Shown here: positions 1-5,459 of the stretch, one piece after another | Position numbering within the stretch: position 1 is the stretch's first letter | Layout: every line of letters starts with the position of its first letter | NCBI GenBank assembly: GCA_022769845.1 | Contig: JALEIO010000005.1 | Span: 1 to 8,605, forward strand | Reading direction: 5' to 3' | DNA length: 8,605 nucleotides | DNA from: Oscillospiraceae bacterium | GTDB taxonomy: Bacteria > Bacillota > Clostridia > UMGS1810 | Notes under the pieces: model-generated | The model's input: the letters and a program-made list of their open reading frames with translations, nothing else | Told to the model about the DNA's origin: nothing | Databases searched by the model: none | Made by a program: the position numbers and the translations under genes

Positions 1-108
1 AATTTTTTCCATTTTTGTATTGTAATATTGATTGCATTTTCGGCAAATATATGTTTGCGATACTTTATTTAATTCCATTAATGTGTTGCATACAGGACAT
101 TTTTTCAT
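1..108 (-). CDS. Small zinc-ribbon protein, 5' part only (runs off left edge)
   Basis: The reverse strand opens with ATG at 106-108 and stays open for 36 codons to the window edge. The visible N-terminus has two CxxC pairs: C4-P-V-C7 and C22-R-K-C25. This four-cysteine spacing is typical of a treble-clef or zinc-ribbon fold that binds one zinc. A GAGG ribosome site (116-119) lies 7 nt before the ATG, and a near-consensus promoter sits further upstream, so this is probably a real gene although too short for an automatic length cut-off. Many small Clostridia proteins begin with such a ribbon and continue into a transmembrane or other domain outside this window, so the function cannot be assigned. 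It lies downstream of tuf on the same strand, but the tuf terminator and its own promoter separate it from the str operon. Confidence 0.72.
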   Translation of the reverse strand, partial: MKKCPVCNTLMELNKVSQTYICRKCNQYYNTKMEKI

Positions 109-151
109 TGTGCGGCCTCGTTTAATAAATTATTTGTTTTGCTACGACTCT

Positions 152-180
152 ATTTTAGCATATTTAAGATAAAATGTCAA
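152..180 (-). promoter_or_regulatory. Sigma-A-type promoter for the zinc-ribbon gene
   Basis: Read on the minus strand, a perfect -35 box TTGACA (175-180) is followed by a 17-nt spacer and the -10 box TAAAAT (152-157). A TG one base upstream of the -10 gives an extended -10. The predicted transcription start is near 145, leaving a leader of about 37 nt before the ATG at 108. The arrangement is that of a strong vegetative promoter; no operator-like repeat overlaps it. Confidence 0.85.
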
Positions 181-188
181 TAATTTCC

Positions 189-248
189 AAAAAAGTAAAT
201 CAAAAAAGCAAAGTAAAAAAGCAAAGTAAAAAAGCAAAGTAAAAAAGC
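189..248. repeat. 13-bp tandem repeat, about 4.6 copies
   Basis: The unit AAAAAAGCAAAGT occurs three times in perfect tandem (202-214, 215-227, 228-240). A partial fourth copy follows (241-248). A degenerate copy precedes them (189-201, AAAAAAGTAAATC). The array lies in the non-coding gap between the tuf terminator and the promoter of the zinc-ribbon gene, just upstream of that promoter's -35 box. On the minus strand it is a phased series of T6 runs every 13 bp, not the 10-11 bp phasing expected for intrinsically bent DNA. It may be a slippage-prone microsatellite or a set of binding sites; the sequence does not decide. Confidence 0.9.
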
Positions 249-307
249 GTTTTTAACACATCAACCCCCTAACCCCCAATCTTTGGGGCAGAATGGTACG
301 CTTTTTT
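241..307. repeat. Inverted-repeat element with nested CCCCAA/TTGGGG hairpin
   Basis: The 10-bp ends AAAAAAGCGT (241-250) and ACGCTTTTTT (298-307) are perfect reverse complements. Inside them is CCCCCTAACCCCC (265-277), and CCCCAA (274-279) pairs with TTGGGG (283-288) across a 3-nt loop. The left end shares its first eight bases with the adjacent 13-bp tandem array. The C-rich core stands out from AT-rich surroundings and resembles a short dispersed intergenic repeat. No second copy is visible in this window, so element status is an inference. It could also act as a weak back-up terminator. Confidence 0.6.
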
Positions 308-318
308 GAAACAAGCTG

Positions 319-341
319 ATTGCGCACTTCTCGCGCGCAAT
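319..341. repeat. GC-rich 7-bp hairpin downstream of the tuf terminator
   Basis: ATTGCGC (319-325) and GCGCAAT (335-341) are perfect reverse complements around a 9-nt loop. There is no T-run after it on either strand, so it is not a standard intrinsic terminator. It lies just beyond the tuf terminator in the direction of tuf transcription and would appear only in read-through RNA. Its GC content is unlike the surrounding spacer. Confidence 0.55.
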
Positions 342-351
342 TTCCTATGTT

Positions 352-386
352 ATAAAAAAGGCTGTGCAATTTTTGCACAGCCTTTT
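352..386 (-). terminator. Intrinsic terminator of the str operon (after tuf)
   Basis: A perfect 14-bp stem, AAAAGGCTGTGCAA (356-369) with TTGCACAGCCTTTT (373-386), encloses a 3-nt loop. On the minus strand the stem runs into TTTTTTATA. It lies 12 nt after the tuf stop codon. The stem has A/T flanks on both sides, so it might also stop transcription arriving on the plus strand. This is the clearest terminator in the window. Confidence 0.95.
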
Positions 387-398
387 AAAAAGCTTAAA

Positions 399-1601
399 TT
401 ATTTCTCTATTTGTGTTACAACGCCTGAACCAACCGTTCTGCCGCCTTCACGAATAGCAAATCTCAAACCTTCTTCAATAGCGATAGGAGTAATAAGCTC
501 AACATCAATTGTGATGTTATCGCCGGGCATGCACATTTCTGTGCCTTCGGGAAGCTTAATAACGCCTGTAACGTCTGTTGTTCTGAAATAGAACTGCGGT
601 CTGTAATTATTGAAGAACGGTGTATGTCTGCCGCCTTCATCTTTTGTCAAAACGTAAACCTCACCTTTGAAGGTTGTGTGCGGGTGAATTGTACCCGGTT
701 TTGCCAAAACCTGACCTCTTTCGATTTCGTTTCTCTGAACACCTCTTAAGAGTGCACCGATGTTATCACCGGCTTCAGCCTGGTCAAGAAGTTTTCTGAA
801 CATTTCGATACCTGTAACAACAACTTTTCTTGCTTCTGTTGTCAAGCCAACGAGTTCAACTTCTTCAGAAAGTTTAAGAGTACCTCTTTCAACTCTACCT
901 GTAGCAACAGTACCACGGCCTGTGATTGAGAATACGTCCTCGACAGGCATAAGGAACGGAAGGTCTGTGCTTCTCTGCGGAGCAGGAATGTAGCTGTCAA
1001 CAGCATCCATAAGCTGAAGGATAGGAGCGTACTCGGGAGCGTTGATGTCTGTAGAAGTAGACTCAAGCGCCTGAAGAGCAGAACCTACAATAATCGGAAT
1101 ATCATCTCCGGGGAATTCATACTCTGTAAGAAGGTCTCTTACTTCCATTTCAACGAGCTCGAGAAGTTCGGGGTCGTCAACCTGGTCAGCTTTGTTAAGG
1201 AATACTACGATGTAAGGAACGCCAACCTGTCTTGAAAGAAGAATGTGCTCTCTTGTCTGGGGCATCGGGCCGTCAGCAGCCGATACAACGAGGATAGCAC
1301 CGTCCATCTGTGCAGCACCGGTGATCATATTCTTAACGTAGTCAGCATGTCCCGGGCAGTCAACGTGAGCGTAGTGACGTGTGTCTGTCTCATACTCAAC
1401 GTGTGCAGTAGAAATAGTAATACCTCTTTCTCTCTCTTCGGGAGCTTTGTCGATCTGATCGTAAGCTTCGTACTGAGCCTGACCTTTCAGTGCCAATACT
1501 TTTGTGATAGCAGCTGTTAACGATGTTTTACCATGGTCAACGTGACCGATAGTACCAATGTTAACGTGGGGTTTGGTTCTTTCAAATTTAGCTTTTGCCA
1601 T
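399..1601 (-). CDS. tuf: Elongation factor Tu
   Basis: EF-Tu is the cytoplasmic GTPase that delivers aminoacyl-tRNA to the ribosomal A site. The 400-residue protein is full length for the family. All G-domain motifs are present: P-loop GHVDHGKT (19-26), switch I RGITI (59-63), DCPGH (81-85), NKAD (136-139) and SAL (174-176). Beta-barrel domains 2 and 3 follow and end in VVTQIEK. The ATG start is supported by AAAGGAGG (1611-1618) 9 nt upstream and by the typical MAKAKFERTKPHVN N-terminus. It is the last gene of the str operon, 59 nt after fusA, and a strong terminator follows. The fusA-tuf gap shows no convincing separate promoter, so tuf is probably expressed mainly from the operon promoter. 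No truncation or frameshift is seen. Confidence 0.98.
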   Translation of the reverse strand: MAKAKFERTKPHVNIGTIGHVDHGKTSLTAAITKVLALKGQAQYEAYDQIDKAPEERERGITISTAHVEYETDTRHYAHVDCPGHADYVKNMITGAAQMDGAILVVSAADGPMPQTREHILLSRQVGVPYIVVFLNKADQVDDPELLELVEMEVRDLLTEYEFPGDDIPIIVGSALQALESTSTDINAPEYAPILQLMDAVDSYIPAPQRSTDLPFLMPVEDVFSITGRGTVATGRVERGTLKLSEEVELVGLTTEARKVVVTGIEMFRKLLDQAEAGDNIGALLRGVQRNEIERGQVLAKPGTIHPHTTFKGEVYVLTKDEGGRHTPFFNNYRPQFYFRTTDVTGVIKLPEGTEMCMPGDNITIDVELITPIAIEEGLRFAIREGGRTVGSGVVTQIEK

Positions 1602-1660
1602 TTTAAATTTCCTCCTTTATTTTTTACAATATATTATTTTAAAATTAAAACTAAATGAGA

Positions 1661-3772
1661 TTATTCTTTGTTTTTGGCATTTACGATGCCTTCCTGAATG
1701 TTCTTCGGAACTTCGGAGTAATGCGAAGGCTCCATTGTGTACTGACCGCGTCCCTGTGTACCGGAACGAAGGTCTGTAGCGTAACCGAACATTTCAGAGA
1801 GCGGAACGTCTGCGGTTACCTGCGTAACGCCGCCGCTTCTTACCTCCTGACTCTTAACAAGACCGCGGCGAGAGCTTAAGTCGCCGATAACAAAGCCGAG
1901 ATATTCGTCAGGAACGATAACGTTAACGAGCATAATAGGCTCTTTAATAACAGGGTCAGCTTTTCTCATAGCTTCTTTGAATGCCATTGAACCAGCAATC
2001 TTGAATGCCATTTCAGACGAGTCGACCTCGTGATAAGAACCGTCATAGAGTGTAACTCGTACGTCAACAACGTTATAGCCTGCAAGTACGCCCGACTGCA
2101 TAGCACCCTGGATACCTGCGTCAACTGCGGGAATGTATTCTTTGGGAATAGCACCTCCGACAATGTTGTTGATAAACTCGTAGCCGCCGCCTTCTTCAAG
2201 AGGCTCAACCTTAATTTTAACGTGACCGTACTGACCTTTACCACCCGACTGACGAGCATATTTGTATTCCTGGTCAACAGCCTTTCTGATTGCCTCTCTG
2301 TAAGAAACCTGGGGCTTACCAACGTTTGCTTCAACTTTGAATTCTCTTAAAAGTCTGTCTACGATAATTTCAAGGTGAAGCTCACCCATACCTGCGATAA
2401 TTGTCTGACCTGTTTCTTCGTCTGTATAGGTTTTAAAGGTTGGGTCTTCTTCAGCAAGCTTTGCAAGAGCAATACCCATTTTTTCCTGACCTGCTTTGGT
2501 TTTAGGCTCGATAGCAACTCTGATAACAGGGTCGGGGAATTCCATTGATTCAAGGATAATCGGGTGCTTCTCGTCACAAAGAGTATCGCCTGTTGTGGTA
2601 TTTTTTAAACCAACTGCGGCAGCAATATCGCCCGAGTAAACGGTGTCAATATCTTCTCTGTGATTAGCGTGCATCTGAAGAATTCTGCCCATTCTTTCTT
2701 TGTTACCCTTGCAGGCATTAAGAACGTATGAGCCTGAATTTACAGTACCCGAGTAAACTCTGAAGTAGCAGATTTTACCAACAAACGGGTCTGTGGCAAT
2801 TTTAAATGCCAAAGCCGCAAACGGTTCGTCATCCGAAGAAGGTCTTTCTTCTTCAACGTCCGTATCGGGAACTACACCTTTGATGTTAGGAACGTCAACA
2901 GGTGCGGGCATATATTCAATGATAGCGTCCAAAAGAAGCTGAACACCTTTGTTTCTGTAAGATGTACCGCAAAGCATAGGAACGATTTCATTGTTTATTG
3001 TAGCTTTTCTGAGCGCAAGCTTAAGCTCGTCAACGGTAAGCGAATCGGGGTCTTCAAAATACTTTTCCATAATAGCTTCATCTGTTTCGGCAATAGCCTC
3101 AATCATTTTAGCTCGGTATTCTTCAGCCTTTTCGCGCATATCTTCCGGAATTTCTTCTTCTCCGTACTGCTCGCCCATTTCGTCATAGTAAATTTCAGCC
3201 TTCATTGTCATAAGGTCAACAATTCCCTTGAATGTGTCCTCTGCGCCGATCGGAAGCTGAATCGGAATACCGTTAGCGTGCAGACGCTCGTGAACCATAT
3301 TTTCTACATTGTAGAAATCTGCGCCCATAATGTCCATTTTATTAACATAAATCATTCTCGGAACATTGTAGTCGTCAGCCTGACGCCAAACGGTTTCAGA
3401 CTGCGGCTCAACGCCGCCCTTTGCGCACATAACGGTAACCGAGCCGTCAAGTACACGAAGCGAACGCTGTACTTCAACAGTAAAGTCAACGTGTCCCGGT
3501 GTGTCAATGATGTTAATTCTGTTTTTTATTCCTTTAAAAGGACCTGATTTCGGTGCCCAGAAGCAGGTTGTAGCAGCGGAAGTAATGGTTATTCCTCTTT
3601 CCTGTTCCTGTGCCATCCAGTCCATTGTTGCAGAGCCGTCATGCGTTTCACCGATTTTATGGTTAATACCGGTGTAATACAAGATACGCTCTGTCGTTGT
3701 TGTTTTACCGGCGTCAATGTGTGCCATTATGCCGATATTTCTTGTATTTTTTAAAGAATATTGTCTAGGCAA
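1661..3772 (-). CDS. fusA: Elongation factor G, TTG start
   Basis: EF-G is the GTPase that drives tRNA-mRNA translocation and, with ribosome recycling factor, splits post-termination ribosomes. The 703-residue product has normal length. G-domain motifs are AHIDAGKT (17-24), RGITI (59-63), DTPGH (90-94) and NKMD (144-147). Domains II to V follow, including the GMGELHLEI segment and the domain IV region near GYNVVDVRVTLYDGSYHEV. The start is TTG (3770-3772). A TAA stop directly precedes it in frame, AAAGGAGG lies 7 nt upstream, and the next Met (residue 16) would cut into the P-loop region, so TTG is the only reasonable start. The gene lies 59 nt after rpsG and 59 nt before tuf, consistent with cotranscription. 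It is the target class of fusidic acid; I did not assess resistance residues. Confidence 0.98.
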   Translation of the reverse strand: MPRQYSLKNTRNIGIMAHIDAGKTTTTERILYYTGINHKIGETHDGSATMDWMAQEQERGITITSAATTCFWAPKSGPFKGIKNRINIIDTPGHVDFTVEVQRSLRVLDGSVTVMCAKGGVEPQSETVWRQADDYNVPRMIYVNKMDIMGADFYNVENMVHERLHANGIPIQLPIGAEDTFKGIVDLMTMKAEIYYDEMGEQYGEEEIPEDMREKAEEYRAKMIEAIAETDEAIMEKYFEDPDSLTVDELKLALRKATINNEIVPMLCGTSYRNKGVQLLLDAIIEYMPAPVDVPNIKGVVPDTDVEEERPSSDDEPFAALAFKIATDPFVGKICYFRVYSGTVNSGSYVLNACKGNKERMGRILQMHANHREDIDTVYSGDIAAAVGLKNTTTGDTLCDEKHPIILESMEFPDPVIRVAIEPKTKAGQEKMGIALAKLAEEDPTFKTYTDEETGQTIIAGMGELHLEIIVDRLLREFKVEANVGKPQVSYREAIRKAVDQEYKYARQSGGKGQYGHVKIKVEPLEEGGGYEFINNIVGGAIPKEYIPAVDAGIQGAMQSGVLAGYNVVDVRVTLYDGSYHEVDSSEMAFKIAGSMAFKEAMRKADPVIKEPIMLVNVIVPDEYLGFVIGDLSSRRGLVKSQEVRSGGVTQVTADVPLSEMFGYATDLRSGTQGRGQYTMEPSHYSEVPKNIQEGIVNAKNKE

Positions 3773-3779
3773 TTAGTTT

Positions 3780-3787
3780 CCTCCTTT
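3780..3787 (-). promoter_or_regulatory. fusA ribosome binding site fixing a TTG start
   Basis: On the minus strand AAAGGAGG is followed by 7 nt ending in an in-frame TAA and then TTG (3770-3772). The strong Shine-Dalgarno match and the adjacent stop rule out any upstream start. Confidence 0.9.
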
Positions 3788-3797
3788 CCTTCGTATA

Positions 3798-3818
3798 GGC
3801 AACGAAAAATCGTATGCC
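3798..3818 (-). other. Hairpin in the rpsG-fusA spacer
   Basis: GGCAACGA (3798-3805) pairs with TCGT-A-TGCC (3810-3818): eight base pairs with one bulged A and a 4-nt loop. In the operon mRNA it sits between the rpsG stop and the fusA ribosome site, about 10 nt before the Shine-Dalgarno sequence. No T-run follows, so it is not a terminator. It may protect mRNA ends or tune fusA translation, but nothing here proves a role. Confidence 0.5.
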
Positions 3819-3831
3819 CAAAGAGCAAAAA

Positions 3832-4302
3832 CTACCAGCGGTAGTGTGAGAATGCTCTGTTTGCTTCTGCCATTTTGTGAGTATCTTCTCTCTTTTTAAC
3901 AGCAGAGCCCATATTGTTTGCCGCATCCATAATTTCAGCAGCGAGTTTTTCACGCATTGTTTTTTCGTTTCTCTGACGAGCATAAAGCGTAAGCCATCTT
4001 AAACCGAGTGTCTGACGTCTGTCAGCTCTAACCTCGATAGGCACCTGGTAGGTTGCGCCGCCGACTCTTCTTGCTTTAACCTCCAAAACGGGGGCAATAT
4101 TTTCCAAAGCGGTTGCGAAAACCTCTAAAGCGTCTTTGCCTGTTTTTTCGGCGATAATTTCAAACGCGCCGTAAACAATGCCCTGAGCAACACCTTTTTT
4201 GCCGTCAAGCATAATGTTGTTGATAAGTTTTGTAACAACCTGGCTGTTATAAAGCGGGTCGGGCAAAACTTCTCTTTTTGCGATATAACCTTTTCTGGGC
4301 AC
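3832..4302 (-). CDS. rpsG: 30S ribosomal protein S7, GTG start
   Basis: S7 nucleates assembly of the 30S head by binding the 3' domain of 16S rRNA and contacts E-site tRNA. From GTG (4300-4302) the product is 156 residues, the usual bacterial length, beginning with MPRKGYIAKREVLPDPLYNS. Other family segments are the VKARRVGGATYQVP region (75-88) and ADRRQTLGLRWL (93-104), and it ends in SHYRW. The longest frame starts six codons earlier at ATG 4318-4320, but those codons contain the AGGAGG site itself (4311-4317). Ribosomes would therefore start at the GTG 8 nt downstream, which matches homologues exactly. The gene is the third of the str operon, 139 nt after rpsL and 59 nt before fusA. In E. 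coli S7 represses its own operon by binding the rpsL-rpsG spacer; that spacer is structured here too. Confidence 0.97.
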   Translation of the reverse strand: MPRKGYIAKREVLPDPLYNSQVVTKLINNIMLDGKKGVAQGIVYGAFEIIAEKTGKDALEVFATALENIAPVLEVKARRVGGATYQVPIEVRADRRQTLGLRWLTLYARQRNEKTMREKLAAEIMDAANNMGSAVKKREDTHKMAEANRAFSHYRW

Positions 4303-4310
4303 TTTTCTTC

Positions 4311-4317
4311 CCTCCTT
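4311..4317 (-). promoter_or_regulatory. rpsG ribosome binding site
   Basis: AAGGAGG on the minus strand lies 8 nt before GTG (4300-4302). It is inside the longer open frame, so it decides in favour of the GTG start and a 156-residue S7. Confidence 0.9.
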
Positions 4318-4344
4318 CATATAAATAATGGATTCACAGGTACT

Positions 4345-4378
4345 CGAGCCGTAAAATACAAGGCTCGTTAAGCGCTTA
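4345..4378 (-). promoter_or_regulatory. Hairpin plus palindrome in the rpsL-rpsG spacer
   Basis: CGAGCCGTA (4345-4353) pairs with TAC (4357-4359) and GGCTCG (4362-4367) to give nine base pairs with an AA bulge and a 3-nt loop. Next to it is the perfect 10-bp palindrome TAAGCGCTTA (4369-4378). In the mRNA both lie upstream of the rpsG ribosome site. The 139-nt spacer is much longer than the other gaps of this operon (54-59 nt), so a regulatory structure is plausible. Binding by S7, as in E. coli, is an inference from position only. Confidence 0.5.
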
Positions 4379-4407
4379 TTACAGAAAATGTATAAATATA
4401 TATAAAT

Positions 4408-4437
4408 TCCGTTTTAAGCGTTAATTTTGCAAACGGA
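4408..4437 (-). promoter_or_regulatory. Hairpin just after the rpsL stop codon
   Basis: TCCGTTT (4408-4414) and AAACGGA (4431-4437) form a perfect 7-bp stem around a 16-nt AT-rich loop, 4 nt after the rpsL stop. The next bases in the RNA are AAUUUAUAUAU, not a clean U-tract, so it is at most a weak attenuator. It may belong to one larger structure with the hairpin at 4345-4367. Confidence 0.45.
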
Positions 4438-4441
4438 CAAA

Positions 4442-4864
4442 CTACTTTTTAGCTTGTTTTTGCTTCTTTGCACCGTATTTTGACCTTGCCTGGTTTCTGT
4501 TCGCAACACCCGAAGCGTCAAGCGCACCACGGATAATGTGATATCTCACACCGGGGAGGTCCTTAACTCTGCCGCCTCTGATAAGAACAACGCTGTGCTC
4601 CTGGAGGTTATGGCCGATACCGGGAATGTAAGCCGATACTTCCATACCGTTTGTAAGTCTTACTCTGGCCATTTTACGAAGAGCCGAGTTAGGCTTTTTA
4701 GGCGTCATAGTCTTTACCGTTGTGCAAACACCTCTTTTCTGGGGCGAATTTGCGTCGGTAGGACGTTTTTTAAGCGAGTTGAAACCGTAAAGCAGTGCAG
4801 GTGCAGTAGATTTCTTTACAGATGTTTCTCTGCCCTTTCTTACTAACTGGTTAAATGTTGGCAA
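4442..4864 (-). CDS. rpsL: 30S ribosomal protein S12, TTG start
   Basis: S12 lies at the decoding centre and affects tRNA selection and streptomycin sensitivity. The 140-residue protein is the longer Firmicutes form (compare about 138 in Bacillus), with an insert near residues 20-45. Conserved blocks are TPKKPNSALRK (54-64), the YIPGIGHNLQEHS region (79-91) and GGRVKDLPGVRYH (97-109). The lysines usually mutated in streptomycin resistance (K56/K57 and K101 here) are wild type. The start is TTG (4862-4864): an in-frame TAA directly precedes it, AAGGAGGTG lies 7 nt before it, and the next Met (residue 53) is far inside the domain. It is the second gene of the operon, 54 nt after the L7Ae-like gene. 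Confidence 0.97.
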   Translation of the reverse strand: MPTFNQLVRKGRETSVKKSTAPALLYGFNSLKKRPTDANSPQKRGVCTTVKTMTPKKPNSALRKMARVRLTNGMEVSAYIPGIGHNLQEHSVVLIRGGRVKDLPGVRYHIIRGALDASGVANRNQARSKYGAKKQKQAKK

Positions 4865-4871
4865 TTAATTT

Positions 4872-4880
4872 CACCTCCTT
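4872..4880 (-). promoter_or_regulatory. rpsL ribosome binding site fixing a TTG start
   Basis: AAGGAGGTG on the minus strand is a nearly full complement of the 16S 3' end. It is followed by 7 nt ending in TAA and then the TTG start. An optimal Shine-Dalgarno sequence may compensate for the weak start codon. Confidence 0.9.
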
Positions 4881-4918
4881 AATAAAATTTATATATTAAT
4901 CATAAAAATGAATAATAC

Positions 4919-5167
4919 CTATTTTATTGTTTCCACCGCAACGGCGGCTGAAACATCGATTTTTGCCATTTTTCCAAGCTCTTTTTTTGAGTTTACATAA
5001 ATCGTTTCAATATTTTGTTCTTTTAAAATGCTTACCAATGGATTTAAAATATGTTCGTCGGCGTCCTTTGCAATATAAGCCTTTTTAACGTTTTTTTCGT
5101 CCAGAAGCTTTATAGCTTGTCTTAAACCGACAACCGTTTTTTCTTTGTTGAATTCGGCGCTGTCCAT
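4919..5167 (-). CDS. L7Ae-family ribosomal-like K-turn RNA-binding protein (YbxF type)
   Basis: The 82-residue product matches the bacterial L7Ae/L30e family represented by B. subtilis YbxF, which binds kink-turn RNA. Recognisable segments are TVVGLRQAIKLL (11-22), the AKDAD motif (33-37), the NPL segment (42-44) and KKELGK (61-66), followed by a hydrophobic C-terminal strand. Its place directly before rpsL is the family's usual location. The longest frame starts eight codons earlier (5189-5191), but GGGAGG (5174-5179) lies 6 nt before the internal ATG at 5165-5167, and the upstream ATG coincides with the predicted transcription start. The internal ATG also gives the usual family length. It is the first gene of the operon. 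Which RNA it binds in this organism is unknown; no K-turn is evident in the window. Confidence 0.92.
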   Translation of the reverse strand: MDSAEFNKEKTVVGLRQAIKLLDEKNVKKAYIAKDADEHILNPLVSILKEQNIETIYVNSKKELGKMAKIDVSAAVAVETIK

Positions 5168-5173
5168 ATTCTT

Positions 5174-5179
5174 CCTCCC
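5174..5179 (-). promoter_or_regulatory. Ribosome binding site of the L7Ae-like gene
   Basis: GGGAGG on the minus strand lies 6 nt before ATG 5165-5167 and inside the longer open frame. It decides for the 82-residue product. Confidence 0.88.
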
Positions 5180-5199
5180 ATACCGATACATACTGTATT

Positions 5200-5228
5200 A
5201 TTTTACAACAGATTTATATTTATGTCAA
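5200..5228 (-). promoter_or_regulatory. Main promoter of the str operon
   Basis: On the minus strand a perfect -35 box TTGACA (5223-5228) is separated by 17 nt from the -10 box TAAAAT (5200-5205). The predicted start is near 5193, giving a short leader of about 26 nt that holds the Shine-Dalgarno site. No leader attenuator or riboswitch fits in so short a leader. A near-consensus promoter suits the high expression of translation genes. Confidence 0.9.
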
Positions 5229-5306
5229 GTATATTAGGGTAAAAACATCATAAATTTTGTAAAAATTATATAAAAAACGTGTAATATTTAATGGTATAAG
5301 TGCAAA

Positions 5307-5349
5307 ATAATAAAAAATCAGACGGAAAATTTTGCTCTTTAAGTCTGAT
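5307..5349 (-). terminator. Second terminator-like hairpin between radA and the str operon
   Basis: ATCAGAC (5317-5323) and GTCTGAT (5343-5349) form a 7-bp stem with a 19-nt loop. On the minus strand it runs into TTTTT-ATTATTTT. It lies about 75 nt past the stronger radA terminator and about 90 nt before the str promoter, so it may catch residual read-through. The large loop makes it less certain. Confidence 0.6.
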
Positions 5350-5352
5350 GTT

Positions 5353-5380
5353 TTAAAATGCACATATTAAAATGCGTATA
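5353..5380. repeat. Imperfect 14-bp tandem duplication
   Basis: TTAAAATGCACATA (5353-5366) is followed directly by TTAAAATGCGTATA (5367-5380), identical at 12 of 14 positions. It lies between two terminator-like hairpins in a stretch with no gene. No promoter with a good -35 box overlaps it. Confidence 0.7.
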
Positions 5381-5423
5381 TATAATGAAGGAAATCCGGA
5401 AAAATATGTGTTTTTACATAAAT

Positions 5424-5459
5424 CAAAAAAATTCCGGAATTTTTATTCGCGGAATTTTT
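5424..5459 (-). terminator. Intrinsic terminator of radA
   Basis: AAAAATTCCGGAAT (5427-5440) pairs with ATTC-G-CGGAATTTTT (5445-5459): 14 base pairs with one bulged G and a TTTT loop. On the minus strand the stem is followed by further T residues (a run of seven at 5425-5431, partly in the stem). It starts 46 nt after the radA stop and would insulate the str promoter from radA transcription. Confidence 0.82.

Noticed and set aside
202..248. Possible CRISPR array
   Set aside because: Units are 13 bp, directly abutting and without spacers; no cas gene nearby.
263..288. Telomere-like or G-quadruplex motif from CCCCCTAACCCCC
   Set aside because: Only two G5 runs occur on one strand; four are needed for an intramolecular quadruplex, and the third C/G run pairs as a hairpin.
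842..1066. Several open frames of 65-122 codons overlapping tuf, fusA, rpsL, radA and the glycosyltransferase
   Set aside because: They are out-of-frame or antisense shadows of conserved genes, with no ribosome sites or recognisable domains.
1602..1660. Separate tuf promoter in the fusA-tuf spacer
   Set aside because: Only AT-rich, weak box-like sequences with poor -35 match; not distinguishable from background.
4303..4320. Longer rpsG start at ATG 4318-4320 (162 residues)
   Set aside because: Its first codons are the AGGAGG site itself, and the GTG at 4300-4302 gives the exact 156-residue S7 with the MPRKG-type start.
5168..5191. Longer L7Ae-like start at ATG 5189-5191
   Set aside because: It coincides with the predicted transcription start and contains the real ribosome site; the extra residues are not family-like.
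5377..5390. TATAAT at 5381-5386 as a plus-strand promoter
   Set aside because: No -35 box at 16-18 nt upstream (the 17-nt position reads ATGCAC) and no gene follows on that strand.
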